Source: Paenibacillus sp. 19GGS1-52 (GTDB taxonomy: Bacteria > Bacillota > Bacilli > Paenibacillales > Paenibacillaceae). From it: a stretch of DNA of 64,000 nucleotides. Under the pieces are notes generated by a model. That model was not told the DNA's origin and did not search any database. It saw only the letters and a program-made list of their open reading frames with translations. The DNA is taken from contig NZ_CP059724.1 of assembly GCF_022369515.1 (NCBI RefSeq), forward strand, positions 4,836,001 through 4,900,000. The letters run 5' to 3'. Shown here piece after piece: positions 50,200-58,760 of this stretch. Each line of letters starts with the position of its first letter. Position 1 is the stretch's first letter. The position numbers were made by a program, and so were the translations under genes.

Positions 50200-50220
50200 A
50201 TGCCGCGCAGCGGCATGGGT
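50200..50220 (-). terminator. Fumarase terminator split by the IS110 insertion
   Basis: A 7-bp stem (50200-50206 with 50210-50216, loop of 3) stays behind the fumarase stop codon but now lacks a T-tract. The missing part (GGG, then GTTTGTTTT on the minus strand) is at 48726-48737, beyond the IS. The terminator is therefore probably weakened. Confidence 0.6.
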
Positions 50221-50223
50221 GTC

Positions 50224-51867
50224 TTATATTTTAAATACAGGTTCCCGGAACTGAGTCAGCTTCGCCGCCGAATCCTTCTCCACATCCGCATGCAGACTGT
50301 TGCCGTGAGCATCCATGGTAACAATAGCTGCGAAGCCCTCCACATCCAAATGCCACATCGCTTCAGGTATGCCAAATTCCATGAAATCAACAGCATTCAC
50401 CTTCTTGATGCATTCCGCATAATACTGTGCGGCTCCACCGATTGCATTGAGGTATACACCTCCGTGCTCTTGCAGGGCTGCCAGCGTCTTGGGTCCCATG
50501 CCTCCCTTGCCGATTACAGCACGGATGCCAAATTTCTTGATAATATCCCCTTGATAAGGCTCCTCGCGAATGCTTGTTGTCGGTCCAGCCGCCTTCACAT
50601 GCCAGCCTTCCTCATCCTTCATCATCACAGGACCGCAGTGATAGATCACAGCCCCATTTAGATCGACCGGAGCCTCATGATCCATCAAATATTTATGCAA
50701 TGCATCACGTCCGGTATGCATCTCGCCGGATAGAATAACCACATCTCCTACGCGAAGACTGCGAATATCCGCTTCGCTTATTGGCGTGGTAAGGCGCACT
50801 TCACGCGAGCTGCCTGCAGCATCGGCATCTGCTTTTACAGCAGCCTTTGCAATTTCAGCCGGAGCTCCAGCAATGGAGGCATCCTCTGTAGTGACGCCAG
50901 TATTGTTAGCTGCAGTTGCAACAACGGGTTCAGGTTGCTGAACACTCCCGTCTTCTACCGAAACCCCAGTCCCACTCTCGTACAGCCACTCCTTAATATT
51001 TCCTGTTGCTGCCTCAACAAGTACCCCTTGGCGGCGGAAGGCCCAGCAATTGTATGCTACGGATACGAAGAAGCTGGCTGGAAGCCGGTTCATTACGCCA
51101 ACCTTACAACCAAGCAGCGTGACTTCGCCGCCAAAGCCCATCGTACCGATTCCCAGCTTATTGGCGTTCTCCATAATATAATCTTCCATTTTTTGCAGAT
51201 CTTCAATGGGATTTACATCCTCAACCTTACGGAAAAGCTGCTTCTTGGCCAACTCATAGCCGGTTGTGCGGTCACCACCGATGCCGACACCGATAAACCC
51301 TGCGCTGCATCCCTGACCTTGCGCCTGATAGACAGAATGCAGAATACATTTGCGGATACCGTCCAGATCACGGCCCGCTTTGCCCAATCCTTCCAGTTCA
51401 GCAGGAAGACTGTATTGAATATTTTTATTTTCGCAGCCGCCGCCTTTAAGAATAAGTCTTACGTCTACGCTATCCTCTTCCCATTGCTCAAAATGAATAA
51501 CTGGAGTACCCTCACCCAGGTTGTCACCGCTGTTCACCCCTGTAAGAGAATCCACTGAATTCGGGCGCAGCTTGCCGTTCTTGGTAGCCCGTACTATGGC
51601 GTTATAGATATCTTTTTTCATCTCAATCTGGTTAATGCCTATAGGTGTATGAATGATAAACGTCAGCATCCCTGTATCCTGACAGATAGGTGATACCTGT
51701 AGTTCAGCCATTCCAATATTCTGTGCAATCGTAGTCAAAGCCAGTCCTGAACGGGTAGCCTTATCCTCTAAGGCTCGTCCTTTGGCGACTGCCCGGCGCA
51801 CATCCCCCGGCAAATTCGTGGAGGTTTCTACAATCAGGTTATAAATACTATCTTCAAATTGCTGCAT
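50224..51867 (-). CDS. Class I fumarate hydratase (Fe-S), alpha and beta domains in one chain
   Basis: The protein of about 547 residues has the N-terminal fumarase domain (about 1-298), with Cys ligands of the [4Fe-4S] cluster in VSPICQDTGM, GCSAGFIGVGIGGDR and TLLGCKVG. The C-terminal domain (from about 357) starts REVRLTTPISEADIRSLRVGD and has GEMHTGRDALHKYL and GAVIYHCGPVM. Between them is a linker of about 57 residues rich in Ala, Val and Thr, which is unusual. The enzyme interconverts fumarate and malate in the citric acid cycle. ATG 51867 follows GAGAGGAG by about 10 nt. The IS110 element lies right behind it. Confidence 0.92.
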   Translation of the reverse strand: MQQFEDSIYNLIVETSTNLPGDVRRAVAKGRALEDKATRSGLALTTIAQNIGMAELQVSPICQDTGMLTFIIHTPIGINQIEMKKDIYNAIVRATKNGKLRPNSVDSLTGVNSGDNLGEGTPVIHFEQWEEDSVDVRLILKGGGCENKNIQYSLPAELEGLGKAGRDLDGIRKCILHSVYQAQGQGCSAGFIGVGIGGDRTTGYELAKKQLFRKVEDVNPIEDLQKMEDYIMENANKLGIGTMGFGGEVTLLGCKVGVMNRLPASFFVSVAYNCWAFRRQGVLVEAATGNIKEWLYESGTGVSVEDGSVQQPEPVVATAANNTGVTTEDASIAGAPAEIAKAAVKADADAAGSSREVRLTTPISEADIRSLRVGDVVILSGEMHTGRDALHKYLMDHEAPVDLNGAVIYHCGPVMMKDEEGWHVKAAGPTTSIREEPYQGDIIKKFGIRAVIGKGGMGPKTLAALQEHGGVYLNAIGGAAQYYAECIKKVNAVDFMEFGIPEAMWHLDVEGFAAIVTMDAHGNSLHADVEKDSAAKLTQFREPVFKI

Positions 51868-51986
51868 GTTCACACAAGCTCCTCTCAGTCCGTTCAAGGT
51901 TGTCAATAATATCTGATACATTTACTATAATAATAATATCATATTGAGCCTCGTATGAAAGGGTTTACTTTAGAGTTGAACTACTG

Positions 51987-53864
51987 CTACATTTGTACAG
52001 CCTTCTTCATGCCTGTGAGTGAGGGAATTGAAGTTACCCGATCTCTACCCGTAGCCTTACTTACATATAGAGCTTCATCAGCCAGTGTCAGCACTTCATT
52101 TTCAGTGAGTCCCGACGCAGGAATTCCACTGGCAATACCGATGCTGATGGATACGGTTTGCTTATCTGAAGCTGTATGCGGCAGTTGAAGATCGGCCACG
52201 CTTTTGCGAATAGCCTCTCCAAAGACAGCTGCGCCTTGCAGATCTGTGCGGGGCAAAATAACTACGAACTCCTCCCCACCAAATCTTGCGACAACTCCAT
52301 ACCTCTCACAATTCCCACTTATAGCTTCTGCAACTTGACGAATACACCAGTCACCCGCTACATGACCATAAGTATCGTTATAATTCTTAAAATAATCGAT
52401 ATCGCAAATCAGCACCGATAATTCCGCTTGTTCAGCTATATGCTGCTTCAGCTCCTCCTGGAGAGCTTGATCCAGATATCTCCGATTATATAACGAGGTA
52501 AGACTGTCCAATCGTGATAATTTCTCCAGCTCTGCGTTTGCGATCTCCAGCTCACACGTCCGCTCCTTTACTTTCTCACTCAACTGGTGCGTGAGGTCCT
52601 TCTGGGATTGCAGTGCCGCCTGTTCCACCACGATAAGTCGGCTTTTCAGCATATTGATCTTATTTGCCAAGGCAATGGACACAAGAGCTATTTGCAAGGT
52701 AAAACCAATCTGCAAGGAATATTCCGTGATTGCATTAAAAGGCAAAACCCCAAACTGCTTGAGCAAATAAATCATTCCTCCGATAAAAGAAGGGATAAAG
52801 GAAAACAGATATGAAGCTGCAAATTCCCCCTGCTTGCGAAGCATTAGAACACCGATCAATACTGCGAAAGCTACACTAGGAAAATTTATAAACGGCAATA
52901 ATGTTCTGCTGGTGACAAAATCCAATCCCAACGAGGCAGCAACCCCGATAGAGCAGTAGACAATCCAAAACCTGATCAGCCTGTCCAGTCTCGGCGCAAA
53001 TTTCCGAGTTTCCAGAAAACTGCGAATGAATAGGAATAGGAGTACCATCGTTACCATGTTAAAAAACATATAGCTTCTCGTTTCCCAAAATGGCTGAGCT
53101 GGCCATATATATTTGAACGCTGTACCATTAATGACCATGAAGAAGAACCAGTTACTCAGTACAAGCAAAATGTAATACAGATAGGTTTTCTCTTTTAGGA
53201 AGAGCAGCAGAAAGAAGTTATACACAAACATAATCAGGAAAATTCCATAGGTGATTCCTAGCAGGAGAGCATCTCTTGTGTTTTTTGCGATATAGCTGTC
53301 CTGATCCCACAATGTTACCGGGAATCTTACCAGCAATGACGCATTTCTCAGGATGACCTTCTTGCTCTCATGTGGAAGCAGCTTGATCTCATAGGCGATA
53401 TTCCGGTATTTCAAACCGCTTTGCTGATACGGATATTCGGTTCCTGCAAGCTTTCGCGTGAAACCTCCGGCTGCGTTCTCAATAAATAGCTCTACATGTT
53501 CATTTCTGCCAGCAATATCATAGACCGTTGTTACTTCCTTGTCGGTATCATTGACGATTTCAACATAAGCCCAATAGACGCTGTCCGTCCGGCCAAAGTT
53601 CATCTTTGGGTCTGCCTGGGGTTTAACCGTGCCGCTCTCTACAGCCTTTAAAATATCTTGTATATCTTTGTTTTTATCTTTGTCCTCTATAATCGTTAGG
53701 TAGGAATCAAGCTTGAGGCTAAAGCCCTGCTCTTGAACTTTCACTATAGATGCAGAAGCAACTGCTGACTCTGTGTGAATCAGCAGAACTACAGCACATA
53801 TAAATATCCAGAATATAATGGTTCGTTTGCCTGAAAAGTAAACAAAAAGAAATCTAGGTTTCAC
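51987..53864 (-). CDS. Diguanylate cyclase with 7TMR-DISM sensor
   Basis: The protein of about 625 residues has a signal-anchor helix, an external 7TMR-DISM extracellular (jelly-roll) domain (about 45-180, with GRTDSVYWAYVEIVN), seven transmembrane helices (about 185-390), a coiled coil and a GGDEF domain. The domain begins RLDSLTSLYNRRYLDQ and has the intact loop ARFGGEEFVVILPRTD. It likely makes cyclic di-GMP in response to an external ligand, perhaps a carbohydrate, as the jelly roll suggests. GTG 53864 follows GAGAGGA by 7 nt. The longer ORF to 53909 has no ribosome binding site. Confidence 0.9.
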   Translation of the reverse strand: MKPRFLFVYFSGKRTIIFWIFICAVVLLIHTESAVASASIVKVQEQGFSLKLDSYLTIIEDKDKNKDIQDILKAVESGTVKPQADPKMNFGRTDSVYWAYVEIVNDTDKEVTTVYDIAGRNEHVELFIENAAGGFTRKLAGTEYPYQQSGLKYRNIAYEIKLLPHESKKVILRNASLLVRFPVTLWDQDSYIAKNTRDALLLGITYGIFLIMFVYNFFLLLFLKEKTYLYYILLVLSNWFFFMVINGTAFKYIWPAQPFWETRSYMFFNMVTMVLLFLFIRSFLETRKFAPRLDRLIRFWIVYCSIGVAASLGLDFVTSRTLLPFINFPSVAFAVLIGVLMLRKQGEFAASYLFSFIPSFIGGMIYLLKQFGVLPFNAITEYSLQIGFTLQIALVSIALANKINMLKSRLIVVEQAALQSQKDLTHQLSEKVKERTCELEIANAELEKLSRLDSLTSLYNRRYLDQALQEELKQHIAEQAELSVLICDIDYFKNYNDTYGHVAGDWCIRQVAEAISGNCERYGVVARFGGEEFVVILPRTDLQGAAVFGEAIRKSVADLQLPHTASDKQTVSISIGIASGIPASGLTENEVLTLADEALYVSKATGRDRVTSIPSLTGMKKAVQM

Positions 53865-53983
53865 TGGTGGTCCTCTCTCCTGCTTGAAGTAAGACGAGTA
53901 TACCACCATAATCTAAATTGTAACATTCTCATTTTTGAATGATTTCTCATGCTTCAGAAGAGCCTTCCTGACCCTTTATCTCC

Positions 53984-55111
53984 TCAGATAGAAAGGCTGG
54001 CGGGCATCGTGAGTATATCCCAATCCTTGAATACGGGTTGCAAATGGTTCGCATACAGCATATCTGTAATTTCCTGAACACTACGTCCATCAGAAATCTC
54101 AAACTGCGGGGTTCCACCTTCATTCGTATGTCCGCCTACCTCAGTCGATACCCCAGCCGACATTTTGGTAATGCCCAGATGAATCAGATGGTCACGAAGA
54201 ACAGCAGGTTCTCTTGTCGAAAGAGTGATCCCTGAGCGGGGCAGAAACAGACGGTAGGCCAAAATAATCTGCACCAACGCGCGGTCGGTTACGTCACTCT
54301 CTGGATTGAACTCTCCCAGATAAGGCCGAAAGCGGGGTGGCGACAAGCTGATTTCGCATTCTGGATAGCTGTTCTGCAGATACCGGGCATGCATTGCTGT
54401 CATAAAAGCTTCCTTCCGCCAATCGTGCATGCCAAGCAAGGCGCCGATATTGACGGAACGGAATCCGGCCTGACAGCCACGTTCAGGAGCATCCAATCTG
54501 TTGCGATAATTTCTTTTGGGACCCTTAACATGCAGCGCTTTATAGGTATCCTGATGATATACTTCCTGATAAAGCGTGAGACCGTCCACGCCCGCTAGCA
54601 GCAGTTCCTTATATTCAGCGGTAGTAAGTGGGTTGATCTCAATGCTGATCGATGTGAAGTATTGTCGCAGTACCTCAACACATTCCTTGATGTAGGAGAC
54701 CGGGTTCTCCCTGCGCGATTCCCCGGTCAGGATCAAGATGTGACGCAGGCCTGTGGCAACAATCGTCTCTGCCTCTCGCTTGACCTCCTCCATCGATAGC
54801 TTCTTGCGTGGAAAGTCATAAATAGAGCTGAAGCTGCAATAGGTACAGTGATTGACACAGAAATCGGCCAGATACATCGGAGTAAACAGTTGTATGGCCT
54901 GTCCGAAATTTGAACGGGTAATTCGCTGCGCTTTACCCGCCATCTCCTCCAGATACGGCCCAGCAGCCGGAGAGAGCAGCGCCAACAAGTCCCCTTCATC
55001 CATCCGTTCTTTTTGAAGTGCCCGCTTAATATCTACCTCGGTGTATTGCTTCCATAGATCCTCATAAGGATACTTCTCTAAAGCAGTCAACGTTTCATAA
55101 AAACTCATCAT
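53984..55111 (-). CDS. thiH: 2-iminoacetate synthase ThiH
   Basis: The 375-residue radical SAM enzyme has the cluster motif CVNHCTYCSF (CxxxCxxC) near residue 85, the family segment GLRHILILTGESRREN and the C-terminal GVSTEVGGHTNEGGTPQFEISDGRS. It cleaves tyrosine to dehydroglycine for thiazole synthesis under low oxygen. It thereby replaces the glycine oxidase ThiO used by B. subtilis. It is the last gene of the thi operon, 33 bp after thiG. Confidence 0.95.
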   Translation of the reverse strand: MMSFYETLTALEKYPYEDLWKQYTEVDIKRALQKERMDEGDLLALLSPAAGPYLEEMAGKAQRITRSNFGQAIQLFTPMYLADFCVNHCTYCSFSSIYDFPRKKLSMEEVKREAETIVATGLRHILILTGESRRENPVSYIKECVEVLRQYFTSISIEINPLTTAEYKELLLAGVDGLTLYQEVYHQDTYKALHVKGPKRNYRNRLDAPERGCQAGFRSVNIGALLGMHDWRKEAFMTAMHARYLQNSYPECEISLSPPRFRPYLGEFNPESDVTDRALVQIILAYRLFLPRSGITLSTREPAVLRDHLIHLGITKMSAGVSTEVGGHTNEGGTPQFEISDGRSVQEITDMLYANHLQPVFKDWDILTMPASLSI

Positions 55112-55144
55112 TATCCCCCATTTCCTAGTACCGCTTGAATTCGA

Positions 55145-55912
55145 TCAACCCAAAAATCCGGTTAACGGTGAAGAGGCTGCCGCGCTTTCTTCAACAGGAC
55201 CTAGGCCTGCCAGATAAGCCTTACGACCAGCAGATACTGCCTCACGAAAAGCTTCCGCCATCCCCAGCGGATCACGCGCTGTAGCGATGGCTGTATTCAG
55301 CAGTACTGCTGCTGCCCCCATCTCCATTGCCTCGGCTGCTTCCGAAGGCCTGCCGATGCCGGCATCCACAATAATCGGAAGATTCACCTCTTCAATAAGG
55401 ATGCGCAGCAGTTCTTTGGTTCTAAGCCCGCGGTTGGTACCGATGGGCGACCCAAGCGGCATCACGGCGGCGGCACCCACATCCCGCAGCCGCAAAGCGA
55501 CTGAAAGATCCGGACTCATATACGGCAGGACAACAAAACCCTCAGCTGCGAGAATTTCTGTCGCCCGAATCGTCTCCAGATTATCTGGCAGCAAATATTT
55601 CTGGTCATTGATGACTTCGATCTTGACCCAATTCCCTAGCCCTGCTGCTCTTGCCAGCCGAGCGATACGCACAGCTTCCTCGGCCGTACGCGCACCAGAG
55701 GTATTGGGTAAGAGCTTCATATGTTCGGGAATATGATTCATAATATTCTCTGTGCCTCCAGCAGGGTCTACCCGGCGGAGTGCAACCGTAATCACCTCTG
55801 AGCCAGAGCAGGCAATGACCTCAGGGATAAGTGTGTTGCGGCTATATTTGCCGGTTCCAATGAACAGCCGACTGGATAAGACAGTGTCTCCAATGACTAA
55901 AGGATCAAACAT
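55145..55912 (-). CDS. thiG: Thiazole synthase ThiG
   Basis: The 255-residue TIM barrel has SRLFIGTGKYSR at the N terminus, GNWVKIEVINDQKYLLPD with the Schiff-base Lys, VMPLGSPIGTNRGL and IIVDAGIGRPSEAAEAMEMGA. It condenses dehydroglycine, sulfur from ThiS and deoxyxylulose phosphate. It stands between thiS (155 bp upstream) and thiH. GGAGG precedes the ATG. The 155-bp spacer to thiS shows no ORF. Confidence 0.96.
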   Translation of the reverse strand: MFDPLVIGDTVLSSRLFIGTGKYSRNTLIPEVIACSGSEVITVALRRVDPAGGTENIMNHIPEHMKLLPNTSGARTAEEAVRIARLARAAGLGNWVKIEVINDQKYLLPDNLETIRATEILAAEGFVVLPYMSPDLSVALRLRDVGAAAVMPLGSPIGTNRGLRTKELLRILIEEVNLPIIVDAGIGRPSEAAEAMEMGAAAVLLNTAIATARDPLGMAEAFREAVSAGRKAYLAGLGPVEESAAASSPLTGFLG

Positions 55913-56067
55913 GAGATCAGCCTCCTGAATTAAATTCTAATTTCTTACAAACGAATTCGAACATGCGATCAACGAGATAAACATATCAAACCTGCATAGT
56001 TGCAGATCAAGTCTGGCGGACTCAGAAGACGCTAGATAGCGCCAACCATCGCGCTGATTGTTTGCCC

Positions 56068-56271
56068 TCAGCCACCCCCAACGAAATGAACCAGTTCAAT
56101 GCGGTCTCCATCGTTAAGACATACATTTCCATATTCCTCTCTGCTGATTATTGCTCCATTCAACTCGACAATAATCAGACGTCCAGACCACTCGGAACGA
56201 CTAAGTAACTCGGTCATGGTTCTATAATCCTCAGAATATTCACTCGCTGTTCCGTTGATCCATAGTTTCAT
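56068..56271 (-). CDS. thiS: Sulfur carrier protein ThiS
   Basis: The 67-residue ubiquitin-like protein (MKLWINGTASEY, then VELNGAIISREEY and GDRIELVHFVGGG) ends in Gly-Gly-Gly. The terminal Gly-Gly is normally thiocarboxylated for thiazole synthesis, and one extra Gly is seen. It lies 7 bp after the tenI gene. No thiF adenylyltransferase is next to it, so activation must come from elsewhere, for example a MoeB-type protein. Confidence 0.93.
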   Translation of the reverse strand: MKLWINGTASEYSEDYRTMTELLSRSEWSGRLIIVELNGAIISREEYGNVCLNDGDRIELVHFVGGG

Positions 56272-56278
56272 TCACCCT

Positions 56279-56887
56279 TCACCTCCTTTGCATCGCTGTG
56301 CGATATGCATTCATAGCAGTCACAGGATCTTCGGCGCCGCAAATGCCGGACATTACCGCTATTCCCGCAGCCCCCTGCTCCATCACCCTGGCCACATTGC
56401 TCGGCTTAATTCCACCAATGGCAATCACCGGTATGGCACTATTCCGTACAACATCCGCCAGAAGCTCCAGCCCACATCCCCGTTGTCCCGGTTTACTGGC
56501 CGTGTCATATACATGACCGAACAGGCAATAGTCCGCACCCTGGCGGGCTGCTTCAGACGCCTCTTCCGAAGAGTGAACTGAGCACCCCAGACGCAGGCGA
56601 GGTCCCAGTACTCTTGCTGCAGCAGGCCTCAGACTGTGCCAAGCCAACTGCACACCACCAGCGCCCAATGTCACTGCAACGTCGATGCGGTCGTTAATAA
56701 ACAGCTTGGCGGCAGGGATACCTGCCAGCAGCAGTTGCTCACCCACTGACAATAGCTCACGGGCGGAGAGATGCTTTTCACGTAGATGGATATAATCTGC
56801 TAGAGGATGCAGCACGGTCATTTTTTCAATAAAATCCCTTAAAGGGAGCTTGCCATCTGAAATTAAATGGATCTCGCCTTGCACCAT
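56279..56887 (-). CDS. tenI: Thiazole tautomerase TenI / ThiE-like protein
   Basis: The 202-residue ThiE/TenI-fold TIM barrel has YIHLREKHLSARELL, LFINDRIDVAVTLGAGGVQL, LGCSVHSSEEASEAARQGADY and VIAIGGIKPSN. Placement before thiS fits TenI, which aromatises the thiazole carboxylate in B. subtilis. A true ThiE usually has GxHLGQ.D, and here the place reads GVQLAWHSL, like TenI. The call is TenI, but ThiE activity is not excluded. It is the first gene behind a TPP riboswitch. Confidence 0.82.
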   Translation of the reverse strand: MVQGEIHLISDGKLPLRDFIEKMTVLHPLADYIHLREKHLSARELLSVGEQLLLAGIPAAKLFINDRIDVAVTLGAGGVQLAWHSLRPAAARVLGPRLRLGCSVHSSEEASEAARQGADYCLFGHVYDTASKPGQRGCGLELLADVVRNSAIPVIAIGGIKPSNVARVMEQGAAGIAVMSGICGAEDPVTAMNAYRTAMQRR

Positions 56888-56936
56888 ACCTGGCCCTTCT
56901 TCCGTTAATTAGTAGACTGCTTATTTCTCAGAAAAC

Positions 56937-56972
56937 ACAAAAAAACCGCCTCCCGTTAAGGAAGGCAGTCGG
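56937..56972 (-). terminator. Riboswitch-controlled terminator of the thi operon
   Basis: A 10-bp stem (56945-56954 with 56960-56969, two G-T pairs) is followed by TTTTTTT on the minus strand. It lies between the TPP aptamer and tenI, so ligand binding likely ends transcription here. Confidence 0.85.
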
Positions 56973-57019
56973 AATCTGTAAAGGATAAGCTGATTTATAA
57001 GCCTGATTACAGTCATTCG

Positions 57020-57110
57020 TTCTCCACTTCCCTCCGCTGGTATAAACCAGATCAGGTTCAAAGGGTCCGGAATGATTCTCCGTCTCAGCCTTGCGGCCCC
57101 CCTAGTGACA
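57020..57110 (-). promoter_or_regulatory. TPP riboswitch (THI element)
   Basis: The minus strand has the conserved aptamer parts: a paired start near GGGGGGCCGC, then GCTGAGA, the CCCTTTGAACCTGATCTGG region, a hairpin with GGTTTATACC, and the end GGAGGGAAGTGGAG that closes the first stem. It precedes tenI-thiSGH and a T-run terminator, so it should lower transcription when thiamine pyrophosphate is plentiful. Confidence 0.95.
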
Positions 57111-57217
57111 ACATCATATTAAATTACTATTTGAATTAACTATTGAATATGAATATTATACTAACATAATATTCCTCTTAGAAACATCTATTAATAGGGT
57201 TCCATGCTTGGAATTAT

Positions 57218-58087
57218 TTATCCGTTTACGATTTCCCCGCCGTTTACATGCATAACCTGGCCGGTTACATAGGTCGAATCGTCGGAAGCCAAATATACGT
57301 ATGCCGGTGCCAGTTCTTCCGGTTGTCCGGGACGTTTCATGGGTTGTGTTGCACCGAACTCACTGACCTTTTGTGCATCAAAGGTTGAAGGGATCAGCGG
57401 AGTCCAGATAGGTCCTGGAGCGACAGCGTTGACACGTATGCCTTTATCCGCCAGATTCGTGGACAATGAACGTGTGAAGCTGAGAATCGCCCCCTTGGTG
57501 GATGAATAGTCCAACAGCTGTGGACTGCCCCGATAGGCCGTAATGGAAGTCGTATTGATGATTGTAGAACCTTCCTTAAGGTGGGGCATTGCTGCTTTGG
57601 TCAAATAGAACATGGCAAAAATATTCGTCCGGAATGTACGTTCCAGCTGCTCTGAGGTAATATCCTCAATTTTATCCTGTGGATGCTGTTCTGCGGCATT
57701 GTTGATGAGAATATCCAGCTTGCCAAGGCTTTTTACCGTTTGGTTGATGAGATCCTGACAGAAGGCTTCGACACCGATATCCCCAGGGATTAGGACGCAT
57801 TTCCGTCCCTCCTGCTCAACCTGCCGTTTGGTTTCCTCCGCATCGGAATGCTCATTGAGATATGATATAACTACATCTGCACCTTCCTTGGCAAAAAGAA
57901 CCGCCACAGCTCGTCCGATTCCACTGTCGCCTCCCGTAATAAGGGCCGCCTTACCCAGCAGCTTACCCGCTGCTTTATAGTTTGCCGGCTCGTATTTCGG
58001 CCGCGGGTTCATTTGACTTTCAATCCCGGGCTGCTGATCCTGCTCCTGTGGGGGTAAGGTTTTCTGTGTTTGATTGTTACTTGACAT
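57218..58087 (-). CDS. SDR family oxidoreductase (YhdF/YdaD-like)
   Basis: The 289-residue classical-type short-chain dehydrogenase has a hydrophilic N-terminal extension of about 40 residues rich in Gln and Pro. The Rossmann motif is ALITGGDSGIGRAVA. DILINNAAEQH, the catalytic Ser in INTTSITAYRG, and YSSTKGAIL (YxxxK) follow. The extension and length match the B. subtilis general-stress proteins YdaD and YhdF. The substrate is unknown. AAAGGAG precedes the ATG. It stands alone, divergent from the Nudix gene. Confidence 0.88.
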   Translation of the reverse strand: MSSNNQTQKTLPPQEQDQQPGIESQMNPRPKYEPANYKAAGKLLGKAALITGGDSGIGRAVAVLFAKEGADVVISYLNEHSDAEETKRQVEQEGRKCVLIPGDIGVEAFCQDLINQTVKSLGKLDILINNAAEQHPQDKIEDITSEQLERTFRTNIFAMFYLTKAAMPHLKEGSTIINTTSITAYRGSPQLLDYSSTKGAILSFTRSLSTNLADKGIRVNAVAPGPIWTPLIPSTFDAQKVSEFGATQPMKRPGQPEELAPAYVYLASDDSTYVTGQVMHVNGGEIVNG

Positions 58088-58281
58088 ACTCCCTATCTCC
58101 TTTCACTTTGCAATTGGGTATTAGCCGAATCGTCTTAGGATGGCTTAAGGGTCTTGGTTTATACATTTCTTACAATATGTTTTTACCACGGTATCACGAA
58201 AATTAAACAGTAGGTTTATTGGTCAGGGTATGAATTATAATTAGTTAAGCGTTTGATTTAAACCAAAGAGGAGCAACAATT

Positions 58282-58707
58282 ATGATAAAAAATAGCCATA
58301 ACATCGTTGTCGCTGTAAAGGGAGTTATATTGTTTGAAGGCAAAATGCTGCTCGTTCAGCGTGCCGCAGACGATTATGTCGGCGCTGGCACTTGGGAGTG
58401 TGCCGGTGGAAAGATTGAATTCGGAGAAGATTTGGAAGCCGCTCTCATACGGGAAATTGTTGAGGAAACTGGACTAACGGTAACTGTCGGGCATATTTTA
58501 TATGCAGCTGCATTTATGTCAGATCCAGCGAGACAGGTTGTTATTCTTACCTATTCATGCATAAGCAAACAGAATACGGTTCGATTGTCCAGAGAGCACG
58601 TAGATTACAAGTGGTGTACCAAAGAACAAGTAAAGACGTTATTGCCGCCGCAGATTACTGCAGATTTTGAGAAAAATAATATTTTCGAGCTGAAAGGCCT
58701 GATGTAA
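58282..58707 (+). CDS. Nudix hydrolase
   Basis: The 141-residue MutT-type protein has the Nudix box GGKIEFGEDLEAALIREIVEETGLTV (residues about 40-65) with all the conserved Glu residues and the Arg. Such enzymes hydrolyse nucleoside diphosphate-linked compounds, including oxidised dNTPs. The substrate cannot be told. GAGGAG precedes the ATG by about 9 nt. It ends at a terminator shared with the convergent membrane protein gene. Confidence 0.88.
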   Translation: MIKNSHNIVVAVKGVILFEGKMLLVQRAADDYVGAGTWECAGGKIEFGEDLEAALIREIVEETGLTVTVGHILYAAAFMSDPARQVVILTYSCISKQNTVRLSREHVDYKWCTKEQVKTLLPPQITADFEKNNIFELKGLM

Positions 58708-58744
58708 AAGCCCGCTCTCCACATAACGGAGGCGGGCTTAACAA
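58706..58744. terminator. Terminator between the Nudix and membrane protein genes
   Basis: An inverted repeat with GC-rich arms (58708-58720 with 58728-58739, one bulge) lies between convergent genes. The T-tracts on both sides are modest. Confidence 0.6.
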
Positions 58745-58760
58745 ACTTTATCCACAACGA

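Larger units (their letters stand above)
48738..50202 (-). mobile_element. IS110-family insertion sequence, about 1.46 kb, inserted in the fumarase terminator
   Basis: The element has no terminal inverted repeats, as expected for IS110. ATG (CAT on the minus strand) occurs at both ends, 48738-48740 and 50200-50202. Joining the flanks at this triplet rebuilds a stem. CCC (48735-48737) then pairs with GGG (50217-50219), extending the 7-bp stem at 50200-50216 to 10 bp, and a T-rich tract follows. This gives an element of 1,462 bp with one ATG counted. It has about 215 nt of non-coding DNA before the transposase and 23 nt after it, the layout of the IS110 group. The exact edges may slide within ATG. 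Confidence 0.75.

Noticed and set aside
50103..50228. TATAAGAC and GCATCAC occur both at the IS end/flank and inside its non-coding part, as if a guide copied the target
   Set aside because: Single 7-8-mers repeated in about 240 bp are expected by chance, and in the known bridge RNA one of the two guides should be complementary rather than identical.
58100..58140. GGGTAT as a SigB -10 box for the stress-like SDR gene
   Set aside because: It is on the wrong strand for that gene and no matching GTTTAA lies at the needed distance.
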